DNA of 64,000 nucleotides from an uncultured Sphingomonas sp. (GCF_937871615.1 NZ_CALMPA010000022.1:62001-126000); one strand, 5' to 3'. Positions 36,660 to 45,907 are shown, numbered from the stretch's first letter. Made by a program: numbers and translations. The notes: a model not told the origin generated them from the letters alone.

Positions 36660-39629
36660 ATGATGCGTGCATGGCTGCTGGCGGCGGTGTTGCTGGGATC
36701 GAGCAGCCTTGCGGCGCCCATGCGGGAGGCGAGGACGGTTTCCTATGTCACGCACGAAGGAACCGATTTCTCGATCAACCCGTCGCCGGCCGATGGCGCG
36801 CTGCTGATCGACCTGCAGGGCAGCCTGTGGCGCATCGCCGCGACGGGCGGCGAGGCGCACCGCCTGACCCCCGATCTGTTCGAGGCGATGCACCCGAGCT
36901 GGTCTCCCGACGGGCGGGAGATCGCGGTTCAATCCTATGCCGATGGCATGTGGCATATCTGGATCCTGTCCGCCGACGGGAAGCAGCGCCGCCAGCTCAC
37001 CTCCGGCGCGTTCGACGATACTTTCCCGCGCTGGTCCCCCGATGGAAAGGCGATCGCCTTCCTCTCCGCGCGCGATGGCAAGGCGGGCATCTGGCTGGCC
37101 GATCCGCGCAGCGGCGCGCTCAGCCGCGTCCCGGTGGGCGGGCTGGTGATGCCGCAGGCGCTGAACTGGGCGCCCGATGGCAAGGGCCTGCTGCTCGCGG
37201 ACATGGGCCGGCTGAAACGCGTGTCGCTCGATGGGGCGGTGGCGGCGGTTCCCGGCGCAACGTGCGAACATGGCGCGGCGACCGCGCCGGCGCTGTCCCC
37301 CTCCGGCAAGCGCCTCGCCTATGTCTGCGCTGGCCCGGATTATGGGCGGCTGATGCTGCGCGACGAGGCGGGGAATGCGCGCGTGGTGGGCGCGGCGAGC
37401 GATGTCTTCCCGCTGGCCCCGGCATGGCGCGCCGAGGATCGTCTGCTCTACAGCGGCAGCGGCAGGATTCATGCGCTGAACGTGGCGAGCGGCGCGGATG
37501 CGGTGGTGCCGTTCAGCGCCGAATTCCGGCTCGAGCGGGCGGGCTATCAGCGCAAACATTATGATTTCGACGATACCGCCGCGCGCCCGGTGAAGGGCAT
37601 CGTCGCGCCCGCGCTGTCGCCCGACGGCAAATGGATCGTGTTCAAGGCGCTCAACGATCTGTGGCTCGCCGATCTCGATGGCAAGGCGCGGCGGCTGACC
37701 GACGATGCGTTTTACGAGAACGATCCGGTCTGGTCGCCCGATGGCCGCGCGATCGCTTATGTGACCGACGCTTCCGGTATCGCGCAGCTATGGACGATGG
37801 ACGTGGCCAGCGGGGACAGGCGGCGCATCGCGCAATCCGCCCATGCCAATGTCGCGCCCGCCTGGTCGCGGGATGGTACGCGGATCGCCTATCAGACCGA
37901 AACGGGCGAAACCCGCATCGTCGATGTGGCGAGCGGCGCCGATCGCGCGCTGGTGCCCGCGCTCGATTTCCCCAGCCGCCCCACCTGGTCCGCCGACGGG
38001 CGGACGATCGCCTTCACCGCCGCGAACGACAGCCGCAACCGTATCCTGCTGGTCGATGTGGCGAGCGGCGGGCAGCGCTGGATCGACGCTGTGCCGAACC
38101 GCTCGATCTCGACTCGCGGGGATGACGGGCCGGTCTGGTCCCCCGATGGAAAATGGCTCGCCTTCAGCATGATGAGTCGTATCTGGGCGCTTCCGGTCGC
38201 GCCCGATGGCACGCCCACCGGCGCGGCCACGCCGCTGACCAGCGAGGCGAGCGACGCGCCAAGCTGGGCCGCGGATTCGCGCACGATCCTGTATCTGGCG
38301 AACGGCGTGCTCAAGCTGGTCGATCGTGAGACGGGCCGCGCCCGAGCGGTGCCGCTGAAGCTCGACTGGCGGCCGGAGCAGGCAAAGGGCCGCGTCCTCG
38401 TCCACGCCGGGCGCCTGTGGGATGGCGTGCACCCTGAGGTACGGCAGAATGTCGATATCCTGATCGAAGGAAACCGCATCGCCGGAATCGTGCCGCACGG
38501 ATCGCATGACGATGCGGCGCGGGTGATCGACGCATCGAACCTGACGGTTACGCCCGGCCTGTTAGAAATGCACAACCACCAGCAGCTTCGCTCGAAATAT
38601 CTCGGTGATCGGCAGGGGCGGATGTGGCTTGCCTATGGCATCACCTCGACCCGCTCGACCGGCGATCCCGTCTATCGCGCGCTGGAGGATCGCGAGGCGC
38701 TGGCCGCCGGCGCGCGGATCGGCCCGCGCCATTTCATGACCGGAGAGATGCTGGAAGGATCGCGACCGATGTGGTCCTTCTCGCGCCCGATCGAGGATCA
38801 GGCGCAACTCGATCTGGAATTGTCGCGCGCGGAGGCGCTCGGCTATGACGTTATCAAGACCTATATGCGCTTCCGTTCGGACTGGCAGGCGCAGATCGCC
38901 GAACGCGCGCACCGGCGCATGGGCGTGTCGGTCACTTCGCATTTCGCTTATCCCGGCATCGCGCATGGCGTGGACGGGGAGGAGCATTTCGTCGGCCCGA
39001 CGCGCTGGACCAACGGCTTTCCGCACCTGTTTCGCGGCGGCGTTTATGACGATATCTTCCAGGCGCTGGAGAAATCCGGGGTCGAAATCACCACCACCAA
39101 TTTCGCCGGGCGGCAGGAGTTGTTGGAACTGCCGGGGCTGCCGGACGATCCGCGCATCGCCGCGCTCTACCCGGTATGGGAACAGGTGTCGCTCAAGGAA
39201 TTCATGGGCTGCGCGGCGAAGACCGGGCCATGCAATTTCTTCCTCACCCCCAATGAGGAGCAATCGCGGCTGACCGCGCAGGATCTGATCCGCGTGATCC
39301 GTGGCGGTGGCAAGGTGATGATCGGTTCCGACGCGCCGCTCGACAGCTTCACGATCAGCACGTTCCAGAATCTCTACACGTTGCAGAAATTCGGCCTCAC
39401 CCCGTTCGAGGCGCTGCGCACCGCGACGATCGTGCCCGCACAGGCGCAGGGCGTGGAGCGCGATCTCGGCAGCATCGAGGCCGGCAAGCTCGCCGATCTC
39501 GTGTTTGTCGATGGCCGCCCCGATGCGGATGTGCGCGATCTGATGAAGGTGCGCGGCGTGATGAAGGCGGGGCGCTATTTCACCGTGGCCGAACTGATCG
39601 CACCATATGGGGCCGCCACGCCGCGCTGA
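36660..39629 (+). CDS. Exported TolB-like beta-propeller / amidohydrolase fusion, copy B
   Basis: 989 residues, with the same architecture as the protein at 30879-33875: signal peptide (WLLAAVLLGSSSLAAP), propeller blades (HPSWSPDGREIAVQSY, FPRWSPDGKAIAFLSA, DPVWSPDGRAIAYVTD), then amidohydrolase with VTPGLLEMHNHQQL, where the usual HxH reads HNH, VTSHFAYPGIAHGVDGEEHF, KVMIGSDAPLDSFTIS and LGSIEAGKLADLVFVDGRPD. ATG 36660 or 36663 follow GGAGG. Divergence from copy A is high outside motifs, so the two probably have different substrates. It follows the TonB receptor by 66 bases and is probably co-transcribed. Confidence 0.87.
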   Translation: MMRAWLLAAVLLGSSSLAAPMREARTVSYVTHEGTDFSINPSPADGALLIDLQGSLWRIAATGGEAHRLTPDLFEAMHPSWSPDGREIAVQSYADGMWHIWILSADGKQRRQLTSGAFDDTFPRWSPDGKAIAFLSARDGKAGIWLADPRSGALSRVPVGGLVMPQALNWAPDGKGLLLADMGRLKRVSLDGAVAAVPGATCEHGAATAPALSPSGKRLAYVCAGPDYGRLMLRDEAGNARVVGAASDVFPLAPAWRAEDRLLYSGSGRIHALNVASGADAVVPFSAEFRLERAGYQRKHYDFDDTAARPVKGIVAPALSPDGKWIVFKALNDLWLADLDGKARRLTDDAFYENDPVWSPDGRAIAYVTDASGIAQLWTMDVASGDRRRIAQSAHANVAPAWSRDGTRIAYQTETGETRIVDVASGADRALVPALDFPSRPTWSADGRTIAFTAANDSRNRILLVDVASGGQRWIDAVPNRSISTRGDDGPVWSPDGKWLAFSMMSRIWALPVAPDGTPTGAATPLTSEASDAPSWAADSRTILYLANGVLKLVDRETGRARAVPLKLDWRPEQAKGRVLVHAGRLWDGVHPEVRQNVDILIEGNRIAGIVPHGSHDDAARVIDASNLTVTPGLLEMHNHQQLRSKYLGDRQGRMWLAYGITSTRSTGDPVYRALEDREALAAGARIGPRHFMTGEMLEGSRPMWSFSRPIEDQAQLDLELSRAEALGYDVIKTYMRFRSDWQAQIAERAHRRMGVSVTSHFAYPGIAHGVDGEEHFVGPTRWTNGFPHLFRGGVYDDIFQALEKSGVEITTTNFAGRQELLELPGLPDDPRIAALYPVWEQVSLKEFMGCAAKTGPCNFFLTPNEEQSRLTAQDLIRVIRGGGKVMIGSDAPLDSFTISTFQNLYTLQKFGLTPFEALRTATIVPAQAQGVERDLGSIEAGKLADLVFVDGRPDADVRDLMKVRGVMKAGRYFTVAELIAPYGAATPR

Positions 39630-39680
39630 CGCGGCATCCGGCCTGCGCGGGCGGATCGTGCCGCCGCCCGATGTGCGCGA

Positions 39681-40199
39681 TCAGCGGGTGGAGGCGCTGG
39701 AGGAAGAATGATCCTCGTTCGGATCGCGGCCCAGTTCCTCGATGATTCGTTCGAGCAGGTGGATCAGCAGCGGCTTGTGGAAATCGCCGACGATCTCGTC
39801 GAGGATGCGATCGTGCGCCTCGGCATGAACGGCGAGCTTCTGGAGATAATTCTTGCCCGGCGCGGTCAGGTTCAGATGATAGACGCGCCGGTCGACGTTC
39901 GATCGCTCGCGCGAGATGAAGCCGTGTTTTTCAAGGCTCTTGAGCGCGGGCGTCAGCGTTGATTTGTCGCGCCCGGTGGCATGGCTCAGCGCGGTCTGAT
40001 TGAGGCCGGGGTTTTCCTTGATGACCGAAAGGATCGCGAAATGGCCGGGGCTGAGATCGGCCTCGCCGACGCGCTTTGCGAATGCCTGGAAGGAGACATC
40101 CTGCGCCCGCCGAAGCTGAAAACCGATATAATCTTTTAGCGGTCCCAAGGTGACATTGCCCTCCTTGCCTGCGGCTCCTGGCCGGCTTTGTTGTGCCAT
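39681..40199 (-). CDS. MarR-family transcriptional regulator
   Basis: 172 residues. Winged helix typical of MarR: LSPGHFAILSVIKENPGLNQTALSHATGRDKSTLTPALKSLEKHGFISRERSNVDRRVYHLNLTAPGKNYLQKL, with the D/N-R-R wing. Flanking helices form the dimer interface; the C-terminus is acidic then Ser-rich. It is the only dedicated regulator between 4 and 56 kb and lies 79 bases downstream of the hydroxy-acid dehydrogenase on the same strand. MarR proteins bind short palindromes and release on aromatic ligands; the ACAAA-N4/5-TTTGT sites found at four promoters here are candidate targets (inference). Confidence 0.9.
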   Translation of the reverse strand: MAQQSRPGAAGKEGNVTLGPLKDYIGFQLRRAQDVSFQAFAKRVGEADLSPGHFAILSVIKENPGLNQTALSHATGRDKSTLTPALKSLEKHGFISRERSNVDRRVYHLNLTAPGKNYLQKLAVHAEAHDRILDEIVGDFHKPLLIHLLERIIEELGRDPNEDHSSSSASTR

Positions 40200-40278
40200 T
40201 CACGCCCCCCGCGCGCGACAATCGCCCGCAAGAGCCTATCGCTTGCGCGGCGTGGTTGTGCTGGCGCGAGTATAAGGG

Positions 40279-41508
40279 TCACTTGAGCGGCCCTCCACAA
40301 GAATCGGGGGCGGCACCGGGGCGTTCGTACAGCAACGTGGCGTCGATATCGGCGATGCGCGCGCAGCCGAGTTGCGCCATCGCGCGATCCAGTTCGTCGC
40401 GCAGCATGTCGATGAGCGCCGCCGGGCCGCGCGCGCCGCCCATCGCCGCGACGGAATAGAGGAAGGGGCGGCCAAGCAGCACGAAATCCGCGCCCAGCGC
40501 GAGACAGCGCGCGATATCCTCGCCGTTCCGCACCCCGCCATCGACGATCAGCGGCACGTTCCCGCCGATCGCATCGCGGATCGGCGCGATCATCTCGATC
40601 GGCGCGACGCTCGCGTCCAATTGGCGCCCGCCATGATTGGATATGCCGATCGCGTCCACGCCGATCGCGATCGCGCGTCGCGCATCGTCGGGCCGCAGCA
40701 CGCCCTTCAGCACCAGCTTGCGCGGCCAGCGTTCGCGGATTTTCGCAAGCAGATCCCAGTCGAGCCGGGCGGAGCTTTGCCCCGCCATCAGTTCGGCGAG
40801 CGACTGGGTAGAGCTGCCGGGCGGTGAATAAGCCTCCAGATTGGCGAAGCGCGGCGCGCCGCCGGTGGCGATCGCCAGCGCCCAGCCCGGATGACGCATC
40901 AGATCGAGCGCCATGCCTAGCCCCGGCTTGAGCGGCAGGGTGAAGCGATTGCGCAGATCGCGCAGCCGTTTGCCGGGGGCTGGCACATCGGCGGTGACGA
41001 TCAGCACCGGATAGCCCGCGATATCCGCCCGGCGCCGCAGATCGTCGGTGATCGCCGGATCGCGCCCGACATAAAGCTGGAACCAGCTTCGCGGTGCCGC
41101 CTCGGCGATCGGCTCCAGCGCGGTGGTGCCCGCGGTCGACAGCGTATAGCCGATTTCGGCGCGCGCCGCGGCATGGGCAAGCGCGAGATCGGTGCCGGGC
41201 CTGACGAGATTCGCCATGCCGATCGGCGCGATGCCGAATGGCGCCGCGAATTGCTGGCCGAGCAATTCGGTCCGCTGGTCACGTGCGGTCGCCCCGGTCA
41301 GAACGCGCGGGAGCAGGCGCACCGCATCGAGTGCGGCGGCGTTGCGCGAAAGCGCGCTTTCGCTAAGCGCGCCGCCGTCGATGAAATCGAACGCGAACCG
41401 CGGCAACCGCCGCCGCGCCATGCGACGCATCGCTTCGAAATCACACGGAATGTCGCTGCCATCGGCCATTTTCGCAGGCATATCGCCCAACAACGGGCTT
41501 GACAACAT
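40279..41508 (-). CDS. FMN-dependent alpha-hydroxy-acid dehydrogenase (mandelate/lactate dehydrogenase-like)
   Basis: 409 residues, TIM-barrel FMN family. FAFDFIDGGALSE (start of the FMN site), LGQQFAAPFGIAPIGMANLVRPG, SWFQLYVGRDP, TADVPAPGKRLRDLRNRF, LVLKGVLRPDDARRAI (Lys), ISNHGGRQLDASVAPIEMI with the catalytic His and Arg, IVDGGVRNGEDIARCLALGADFVLLGRPFLY. The family oxidises L-2-hydroxy acids. A nearby ThDP decarboxylase and aromatic-aldehyde dehydrogenase make mandelate-type oxidation (as MdlB) a better guess than L-lactate. ATG 41508 lies inside the operator GACAACATGGTTTGTC, so transcripts would be nearly leaderless; MPAKM at 41481 is an alternative start. Confidence 0.86.
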   Translation of the reverse strand: MLSSPLLGDMPAKMADGSDIPCDFEAMRRMARRRLPRFAFDFIDGGALSESALSRNAAALDAVRLLPRVLTGATARDQRTELLGQQFAAPFGIAPIGMANLVRPGTDLALAHAAARAEIGYTLSTAGTTALEPIAEAAPRSWFQLYVGRDPAITDDLRRRADIAGYPVLIVTADVPAPGKRLRDLRNRFTLPLKPGLGMALDLMRHPGWALAIATGGAPRFANLEAYSPPGSSTQSLAELMAGQSSARLDWDLLAKIRERWPRKLVLKGVLRPDDARRAIAIGVDAIGISNHGGRQLDASVAPIEMIAPIRDAIGGNVPLIVDGGVRNGEDIARCLALGADFVLLGRPFLYSVAAMGGARGPAALIDMLRDELDRAMAQLGCARIADIDATLLYERPGAAPDSCGGPLK

Positions 41509-41527
41509 GGTTTGTCATCCAACTATA
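41499..41527 (+). promoter_or_regulatory. Promoter and operator of the PQQ dehydrogenase gene
   Basis: -35 TTGACA (41499-41504), 17-base spacer, -10 ACTATA (41522-41527). A near-perfect inverted repeat GACAA-CATGGT-TTGTC (41501-41516) covers the -35 and spacer and also the start codon of the divergent hydroxy-acid dehydrogenase, so one regulator could control both. Confidence 0.62.
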
Positions 41528-41558
41528 TACGGCAACGAAATTCGAAAGGGAGGGGCGC

Positions 41559-43493
41559 ATGATCGGCGCAGGTAACGGGGCAGTCGGGCGTGGTTTCAGC
41601 CCTCGGCTGTTGTTGGCTTCGACGACCGGGCTGGCGGTGCTCGCGGTGCCGCTGATGCTGCTTGGTTGCGGCAATTCAGCCGCGCAGCAGGATAATGCGA
41701 GCCAGGCCGCGGAGGTCGCGCCCGGCGGCGAACTGAGCGGCGGGCGGCCCAAGTTCGGCCCACCCGCGGGCATGAAGCTGTTTCAGGAAAATTGCGCCGC
41801 CTGCCACACCGAAAAGGGGATGGAGATGGGCGGCCGCGCGGTGCCGAACCTCGCGACGCTGCATTCGATGTCGCCGGAACGCATCTTCGACGTGATGCTG
41901 AACGGCAAGATGAAGGAACAGGCAGCCGGGCTGGATCGCGCGCAGAAGAAGCAGGTCGCGGAGTTCCTCGGCGGGCGCCCGATGATGGACGCGGCGGGCA
42001 CCGACGTGAAGGCGATGAGCAACCTTTGCAAGGCGAACCCGGAATTCGCGCTCGGCGCGAATGACTGGAACGGCTGGAGCCCGCAGGCGAATAGCGCGCG
42101 GTTCCAGAATGCCGGTGGCCTGGCTGCGGGCGATGTGCCGAAGCTGAAGCTGAAATGGGCGTTCGGCGTGCCACAGGCGGCAAGCATGTTCTCGCAACCC
42201 GCGGCGGCAGGCGGTCGCCTGTTCTTCGGCAGCGACAACGGCACCGTCTATGGCATAGATGGGAACACCGGCTGCGCTTACTGGTCGTTCCACGCCGATG
42301 GCGGCATCCGCACCGCGCCGGTGGTGCAGCCGGTGACCGGGCAGAAAGAGAAATTCGCCGTCATCTTCGCCAGCCAGTCGGGCACGGTGTTCGCGGTCGG
42401 CGCGCGCACCGGGGAATTGTTGTGGAAGACGCGCCCGTCGAACGAGCCGCATGGGCTGACCGGCTCGATCGGCGCGTGGGGCGGGCGCGTTTATGTGCCC
42501 TTCACCGGCACCGAGACGCTGGCGGGCGCCAATCCCAAATATGAATGCTGCAAATCGAGCGGCGGCGTCGCCTCGATCGACGCGAGCACGGGCAAGCTCA
42601 TCTGGTATGCCTCGTCGATTCAGGAACCGATCGTCTCGCGTGGCAAGAACGAGATCGGCGTGCCGATGTGGGGGCCGTCCGGCGCGAGCGTGTGGAACAC
42701 GCCGACGATCGACCCGAAGCGCAAGCTGATCTATTTCGGCACGGGCAACAGCTATAACGAGCCAGCCGCATCGACATCGGATTCGATCGTCGCGATCGAC
42801 ATGGAAACCGGCAAGATTCGCTGGCACCACCAGGAAATCGCGGGCGACGCCTTCGTCCTCGGTTGCCCGGATACCGCCCCGGCCGGCAATCATTGCCCGA
42901 CCAAGATCGGGCCGGACTGGGATTTCGGCGGCTCGTCCGTGATCCTGAAGACGCTGCCCAACGGCAAGGATGTGCTGATCGGCGCTGGCAAGGCCGGTAT
43001 CGCGGTCGCGGTCGATCCCGATCAGCAGGGCAAGGTGGTGTGGCGCACCAAACTCTATGCCGACAAGCCGCCGACGGCGGACGGGCTGGTCATCTTCGGT
43101 GGCGGCGCGGATAATCGCTACGTCTATTATCCGCTGCAACGCGCCGGCGGCGGGCTGACCGCGCTCGATCTGGCGACCGGCAAGCCGGCGTGGACCGCGC
43201 CGATGCGCGCCGATGGCCGCGGCCAGATCGGGCCGGCGAGCGTGATGCCGGGCATGGTCTTCACCGGCGGCTGGGACGGCACGCTGCGCGCGGTCGATCC
43301 GACCGGCAAGGTGGTGTGGACGTTCGATACGAAGCGCGATTTCCAGACGATCAACGGCATTCCTGGCAAGGGCGGCTCGCTCGGCCAGTCCGGCGCGGTG
43401 GTGGCGAATGGCCGCCTCTATGTCGCGTCGGGCTATGTCGGTATGCAGAACGGCTCCGCCGGCAACGTCATTCTGGCCTTCTCGGCCAAGTAA
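41559..43493 (+). CDS. Lipoprotein quinohaemoprotein dehydrogenase (cytochrome c + PQQ propeller, PVA-dehydrogenase-like)
   Basis: 644 residues. The leader ends in a lipobox (PLMLLGC, Cys ~37), predicting lipid anchoring. A cytochrome c domain follows (FQENCAACHTEKGMEMGGRAVPNL, haem CxxCH near residue 83), then an eight-bladed PQQ-type propeller with repeated segments such as GRLFFGSDNGTVYGIDGNTG, GTVFAVGARTGELLWKTR and GGLTALDLATGKPAWT. A CCKSS vicinal cysteine pair occurs mid-propeller. This order (haem domain before propeller) is that of sphingomonad polyvinyl-alcohol dehydrogenase, so secondary or aryl alcohol oxidation is likely. ATG 41559 follows GGGAGGGG. Confidence 0.84.
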   Translation: MIGAGNGAVGRGFSPRLLLASTTGLAVLAVPLMLLGCGNSAAQQDNASQAAEVAPGGELSGGRPKFGPPAGMKLFQENCAACHTEKGMEMGGRAVPNLATLHSMSPERIFDVMLNGKMKEQAAGLDRAQKKQVAEFLGGRPMMDAAGTDVKAMSNLCKANPEFALGANDWNGWSPQANSARFQNAGGLAAGDVPKLKLKWAFGVPQAASMFSQPAAAGGRLFFGSDNGTVYGIDGNTGCAYWSFHADGGIRTAPVVQPVTGQKEKFAVIFASQSGTVFAVGARTGELLWKTRPSNEPHGLTGSIGAWGGRVYVPFTGTETLAGANPKYECCKSSGGVASIDASTGKLIWYASSIQEPIVSRGKNEIGVPMWGPSGASVWNTPTIDPKRKLIYFGTGNSYNEPAASTSDSIVAIDMETGKIRWHHQEIAGDAFVLGCPDTAPAGNHCPTKIGPDWDFGGSSVILKTLPNGKDVLIGAGKAGIAVAVDPDQQGKVVWRTKLYADKPPTADGLVIFGGGADNRYVYYPLQRAGGGLTALDLATGKPAWTAPMRADGRGQIGPASVMPGMVFTGGWDGTLRAVDPTGKVVWTFDTKRDFQTINGIPGKGGSLGQSGAVVANGRLYVASGYVGMQNGSAGNVILAFSAK

Positions 43494-43510
43494 CGAGGTT
43501 CTCCGAGACT

Positions 43511-43548
43511 GGGGCCGCGTCAGCTTTCGGGCTGACCGGCCCCTTTTT
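43511..43548. terminator. Strong terminator of the PQQ dehydrogenase gene, overlapping the convergent gene's end
   Basis: Long stem GGGGCCGCGTCAGC (43511-43524) / GCTGACCGGCCCC (43531-43543), one bulge, followed by TTTTT (43544-43548). It covers the stop codon of the convergent gene (43520-43522). Confidence 0.85.
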
Positions 43549-44047
43549 CGTTGGCGGGCGTCAGATCGCCCACCATGCGGGATGTGCCGTCGATCAGCGC
43601 GGCGATCGCGGCGTCACTGATTTCCCGATAGCTCAGCCAGCGCCGGCCATGGTCCGTCGGCTTGCTGCCCAGGCGCACCAGCGCGCCGTTACACGGCAAA
43701 AGCGGCGGGGGCCGATCCATATCGCCGAGCACGATCACGGTTCGCGCCTGATCGAGCAGCGGCGCGAGCCACATCAGCGCCGGCCCCGGATCATGCAGCC
43801 ACAGCAATGCGTGGCGCAGCGGCAGGAGTGGCGCCACGACGCCGGTGAGATCGCGTTCGAACGATGGGCTGTGCCAATCGGCGTCCAGCGGCACGAAGCG
43901 ATGGTCGCCAGCCGCGACGCTCGATGCGTGGCGCGCGACAAGCACCGTGCGCCCGGACCGTTCCGCCAGCCAGCCAGTCGCGCCCGCCAGCATCCCGGTG
44001 CCGCCGATGACAAGCGCGTTGCCCGGCTTTTCGTCCATGCGGACCAT
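43520..44047 (-). CDS. Rossmann-fold (short-chain-dehydrogenase-like) protein of unknown function
   Basis: 175 residues. The N-terminal NALVIGGTGMLAGATGWLAERSGRTVLVAR is a glycine-rich nucleotide-binding turn (GGTGML) with a basic residue after strand 2, suggesting NADP. RTVIVLGDMDRPPP marks a later strand and RWLSYREISDAAIAALIDG the end. The protein is shorter than a classical SDR and no YxxxK catalytic pair is evident, so it may bind nucleotides without being an oxidoreductase. ATG 44047 follows AGGTGAG; MDEK at 44038 is an alternative. It is the last gene of the minus-strand block that includes the ThDP enzyme, 98 bases after it. Confidence 0.6.
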   Translation of the reverse strand: MVRMDEKPGNALVIGGTGMLAGATGWLAERSGRTVLVARHASSVAAGDHRFVPLDADWHSPSFERDLTGVVAPLLPLRHALLWLHDPGPALMWLAPLLDQARTVIVLGDMDRPPPLLPCNGALVRLGSKPTDHGRRWLSYREISDAAIAALIDGTSRMVGDLTPANEKGAGQPES

Positions 44048-44145
44048 TCGCTCACCTGTCGCCGGTGTACGCAAGCGGGAGAGCAAAAAAAACCGCGTGC
44101 CGGGGGGCGGCACGCGGGGCAGGTTTCAACGCGCAGGGAGGCGGC

Positions 44146-45855
44146 TCAGTCTCGCGGGAGCCAGATGTCGAGCACCGCGCAACGCCCTTCCTCGCGGACC
44201 ACGCGGAGCGCCTCGCTCAGCGCATCGTCCACCTCGGCGACCTCCTTCACCGCGCGGGCATGGGCGCCCCCGGCGGCGGCGGCGATGCCGGCATAATCCG
44301 GCGGCGGATCGAAATTGACGTCGAGATCGGCGGTGTTCGCGGCATAGCCGCTCGGGTGCACCGCGAGGGCGGAATAGCGCGGCGCCTTCCACCCGCGATT
44401 GTTGAGCACGATATGCAGGAACGGCGCCTTGTAATGGCTCGCCATCCAGTGAACCGACGATGGCACCGAAAACATATAGGAGCCATCGCCCGTCACCGCG
44501 ACGACCGTTTTGTCGGGCGCGGCGAGCTTTGCGCCGATCGCAGCACCACCATTCCAGCCAAGCGACCCGCCGCCGCTGGCGAAGAACGTGCCGGGCGTGT
44601 CGGGGGCGATGTGGTTCAGAATCTCGGGATAGTTGGTGATACCCTCGTTGAGGACGATGCTGTCTTCGCCCAGCATCGCGCGCAGCCGGGCCATGACATA
44701 TTCGGTCGTCAGATGCTCCGCCGGCTTCTCGCGCTCGGCGAGCCAGGCGGCGCGCTGCTGGTGGAGGCCGGCGAAATGATCGCGCCGCTCGGCAACCCGC
44801 GCCGCGTCGATCGTCAGCGCCGCGATGCCCTGATTGAGCTGGCGCAATGCCGTCGCCGCGTCGGCGCGGAACGACTGGACGGCGGGGATATACCACAAGG
44901 GCATCGACTGTTTGAGCGGATCGACATCGATGTGGAAGATCCGCGCATCGTCGCGCGGGCGGCTGACCGTGGGAATCCACGGCACGTCGCTGTCGAGCAC
45001 CAGCACCACATCGGCCTCCGCCAGCACCGGATTCTGGAACGGATGGTTCCAGTGACTGCCCTGATAGAGCGGATTGCTGTGCGGGAAATTGAGCGCGCTT
45101 GGCACCGATTCGAGCACGCCGACGCCCAGCGCCTCGCAGAAGCGCACCAGTTCGCCCACCGCTTCGGGATTGCGCCCGGCAAAAGAGGTGACGACGATCG
45201 GCCGCCGCGCGCCCGCGATCGCCGAAAGGATCGTCGCGATGCTTTCCCCCGGCAGCGCGCCCGGCTGCACCGGCTGCCAATGCGCCATGTCGATCGTCAC
45301 CGGCTCGACGACCTCTTCCATCACCTCGCGTGCGCCGACCAGATAGACCGGCCCCTTGGGATCGCTGTTGGCGAATTGCATCGCGCGATGGACGATCTGC
45401 TTGACGTTGGTTCCGGTGCGGAACTCATTGTCGTATTTCATATATTCGCGCACGATCCCGCGCTGGTCGTACACGTCCTGAATCCACTGGATGAATTCGT
45501 TGCGGCTGCCCTTCAGCTCGCCTTCCTGCGTGAAGGGCGAGAGGCCGGCGAAGATCAGCACCGGCGCGCGCCCCTTGGCGGCATTGTGCACCGCGCCGGC
45601 GAGCGATTGCGTGCCGCATTCGACATGCACCACCACCGCCTGCGGCGCACCGCTGACCTGCGCGAACCCTTGCGCGGCGGACAGGCCGACCATCTCGAAC
45701 GGCGCGGTGATTACCCGCGGGATCTTGCGCCCGTTCGCCCGCGCTTCCGCGATCGCCTCCACCAGCGCGGGATGGTCGCTGCCGAAATTGGCGAAGATAT
45801 AAGAGACGCCTGCTTCCGTCAGGGCTTCGAGGAAGGCAGTGCTCGCTGTGTACAT
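44146..45855 (-). CDS. Thiamine-diphosphate-dependent decarboxylase/ligase (benzoylformate-decarboxylase- or acetolactate-synthase-like)
   Basis: 569 residues with the three ThDP-enzyme domains. N-terminal PYR domain: FLEALTEAGVSYIFANFGSDHPALVEAI and ITAPFEMVGLSAAQGFAQ, where the activating Glu lies in the APFE segment. Central domain: PIVVTSFAGRNPEAVGELVRFCEALG. C-terminal PP domain: GSLGWNGGAAIGAKLAAPDKTVVAVTGDGSYMFSVPSS, with GDGS and the downstream NNRGW forming the Mg-ThDP motif. I cannot separate benzoylformate decarboxylase from other oxo-acid enzymes by sequence alone. The upstream aromatic-aldehyde dehydrogenase and divergent hydroxy-acid dehydrogenase favour aryl-glyoxylate decarboxylation (inference). 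Confidence 0.82.
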   Translation of the reverse strand: MYTASTAFLEALTEAGVSYIFANFGSDHPALVEAIAEARANGRKIPRVITAPFEMVGLSAAQGFAQVSGAPQAVVVHVECGTQSLAGAVHNAAKGRAPVLIFAGLSPFTQEGELKGSRNEFIQWIQDVYDQRGIVREYMKYDNEFRTGTNVKQIVHRAMQFANSDPKGPVYLVGAREVMEEVVEPVTIDMAHWQPVQPGALPGESIATILSAIAGARRPIVVTSFAGRNPEAVGELVRFCEALGVGVLESVPSALNFPHSNPLYQGSHWNHPFQNPVLAEADVVLVLDSDVPWIPTVSRPRDDARIFHIDVDPLKQSMPLWYIPAVQSFRADAATALRQLNQGIAALTIDAARVAERRDHFAGLHQQRAAWLAEREKPAEHLTTEYVMARLRAMLGEDSIVLNEGITNYPEILNHIAPDTPGTFFASGGGSLGWNGGAAIGAKLAAPDKTVVAVTGDGSYMFSVPSSVHWMASHYKAPFLHIVLNNRGWKAPRYSALAVHPSGYAANTADLDVNFDPPPDYAGIAAAAGGAHARAVKEVAEVDDALSEALRVVREEGRCAVLDIWLPRD

Positions 45856-45907
45856 TTGTTTATTTCCTGGTGTGAAATTGTGCGGAAGTGCGTGGCCGTC
45901 GGGCTGG

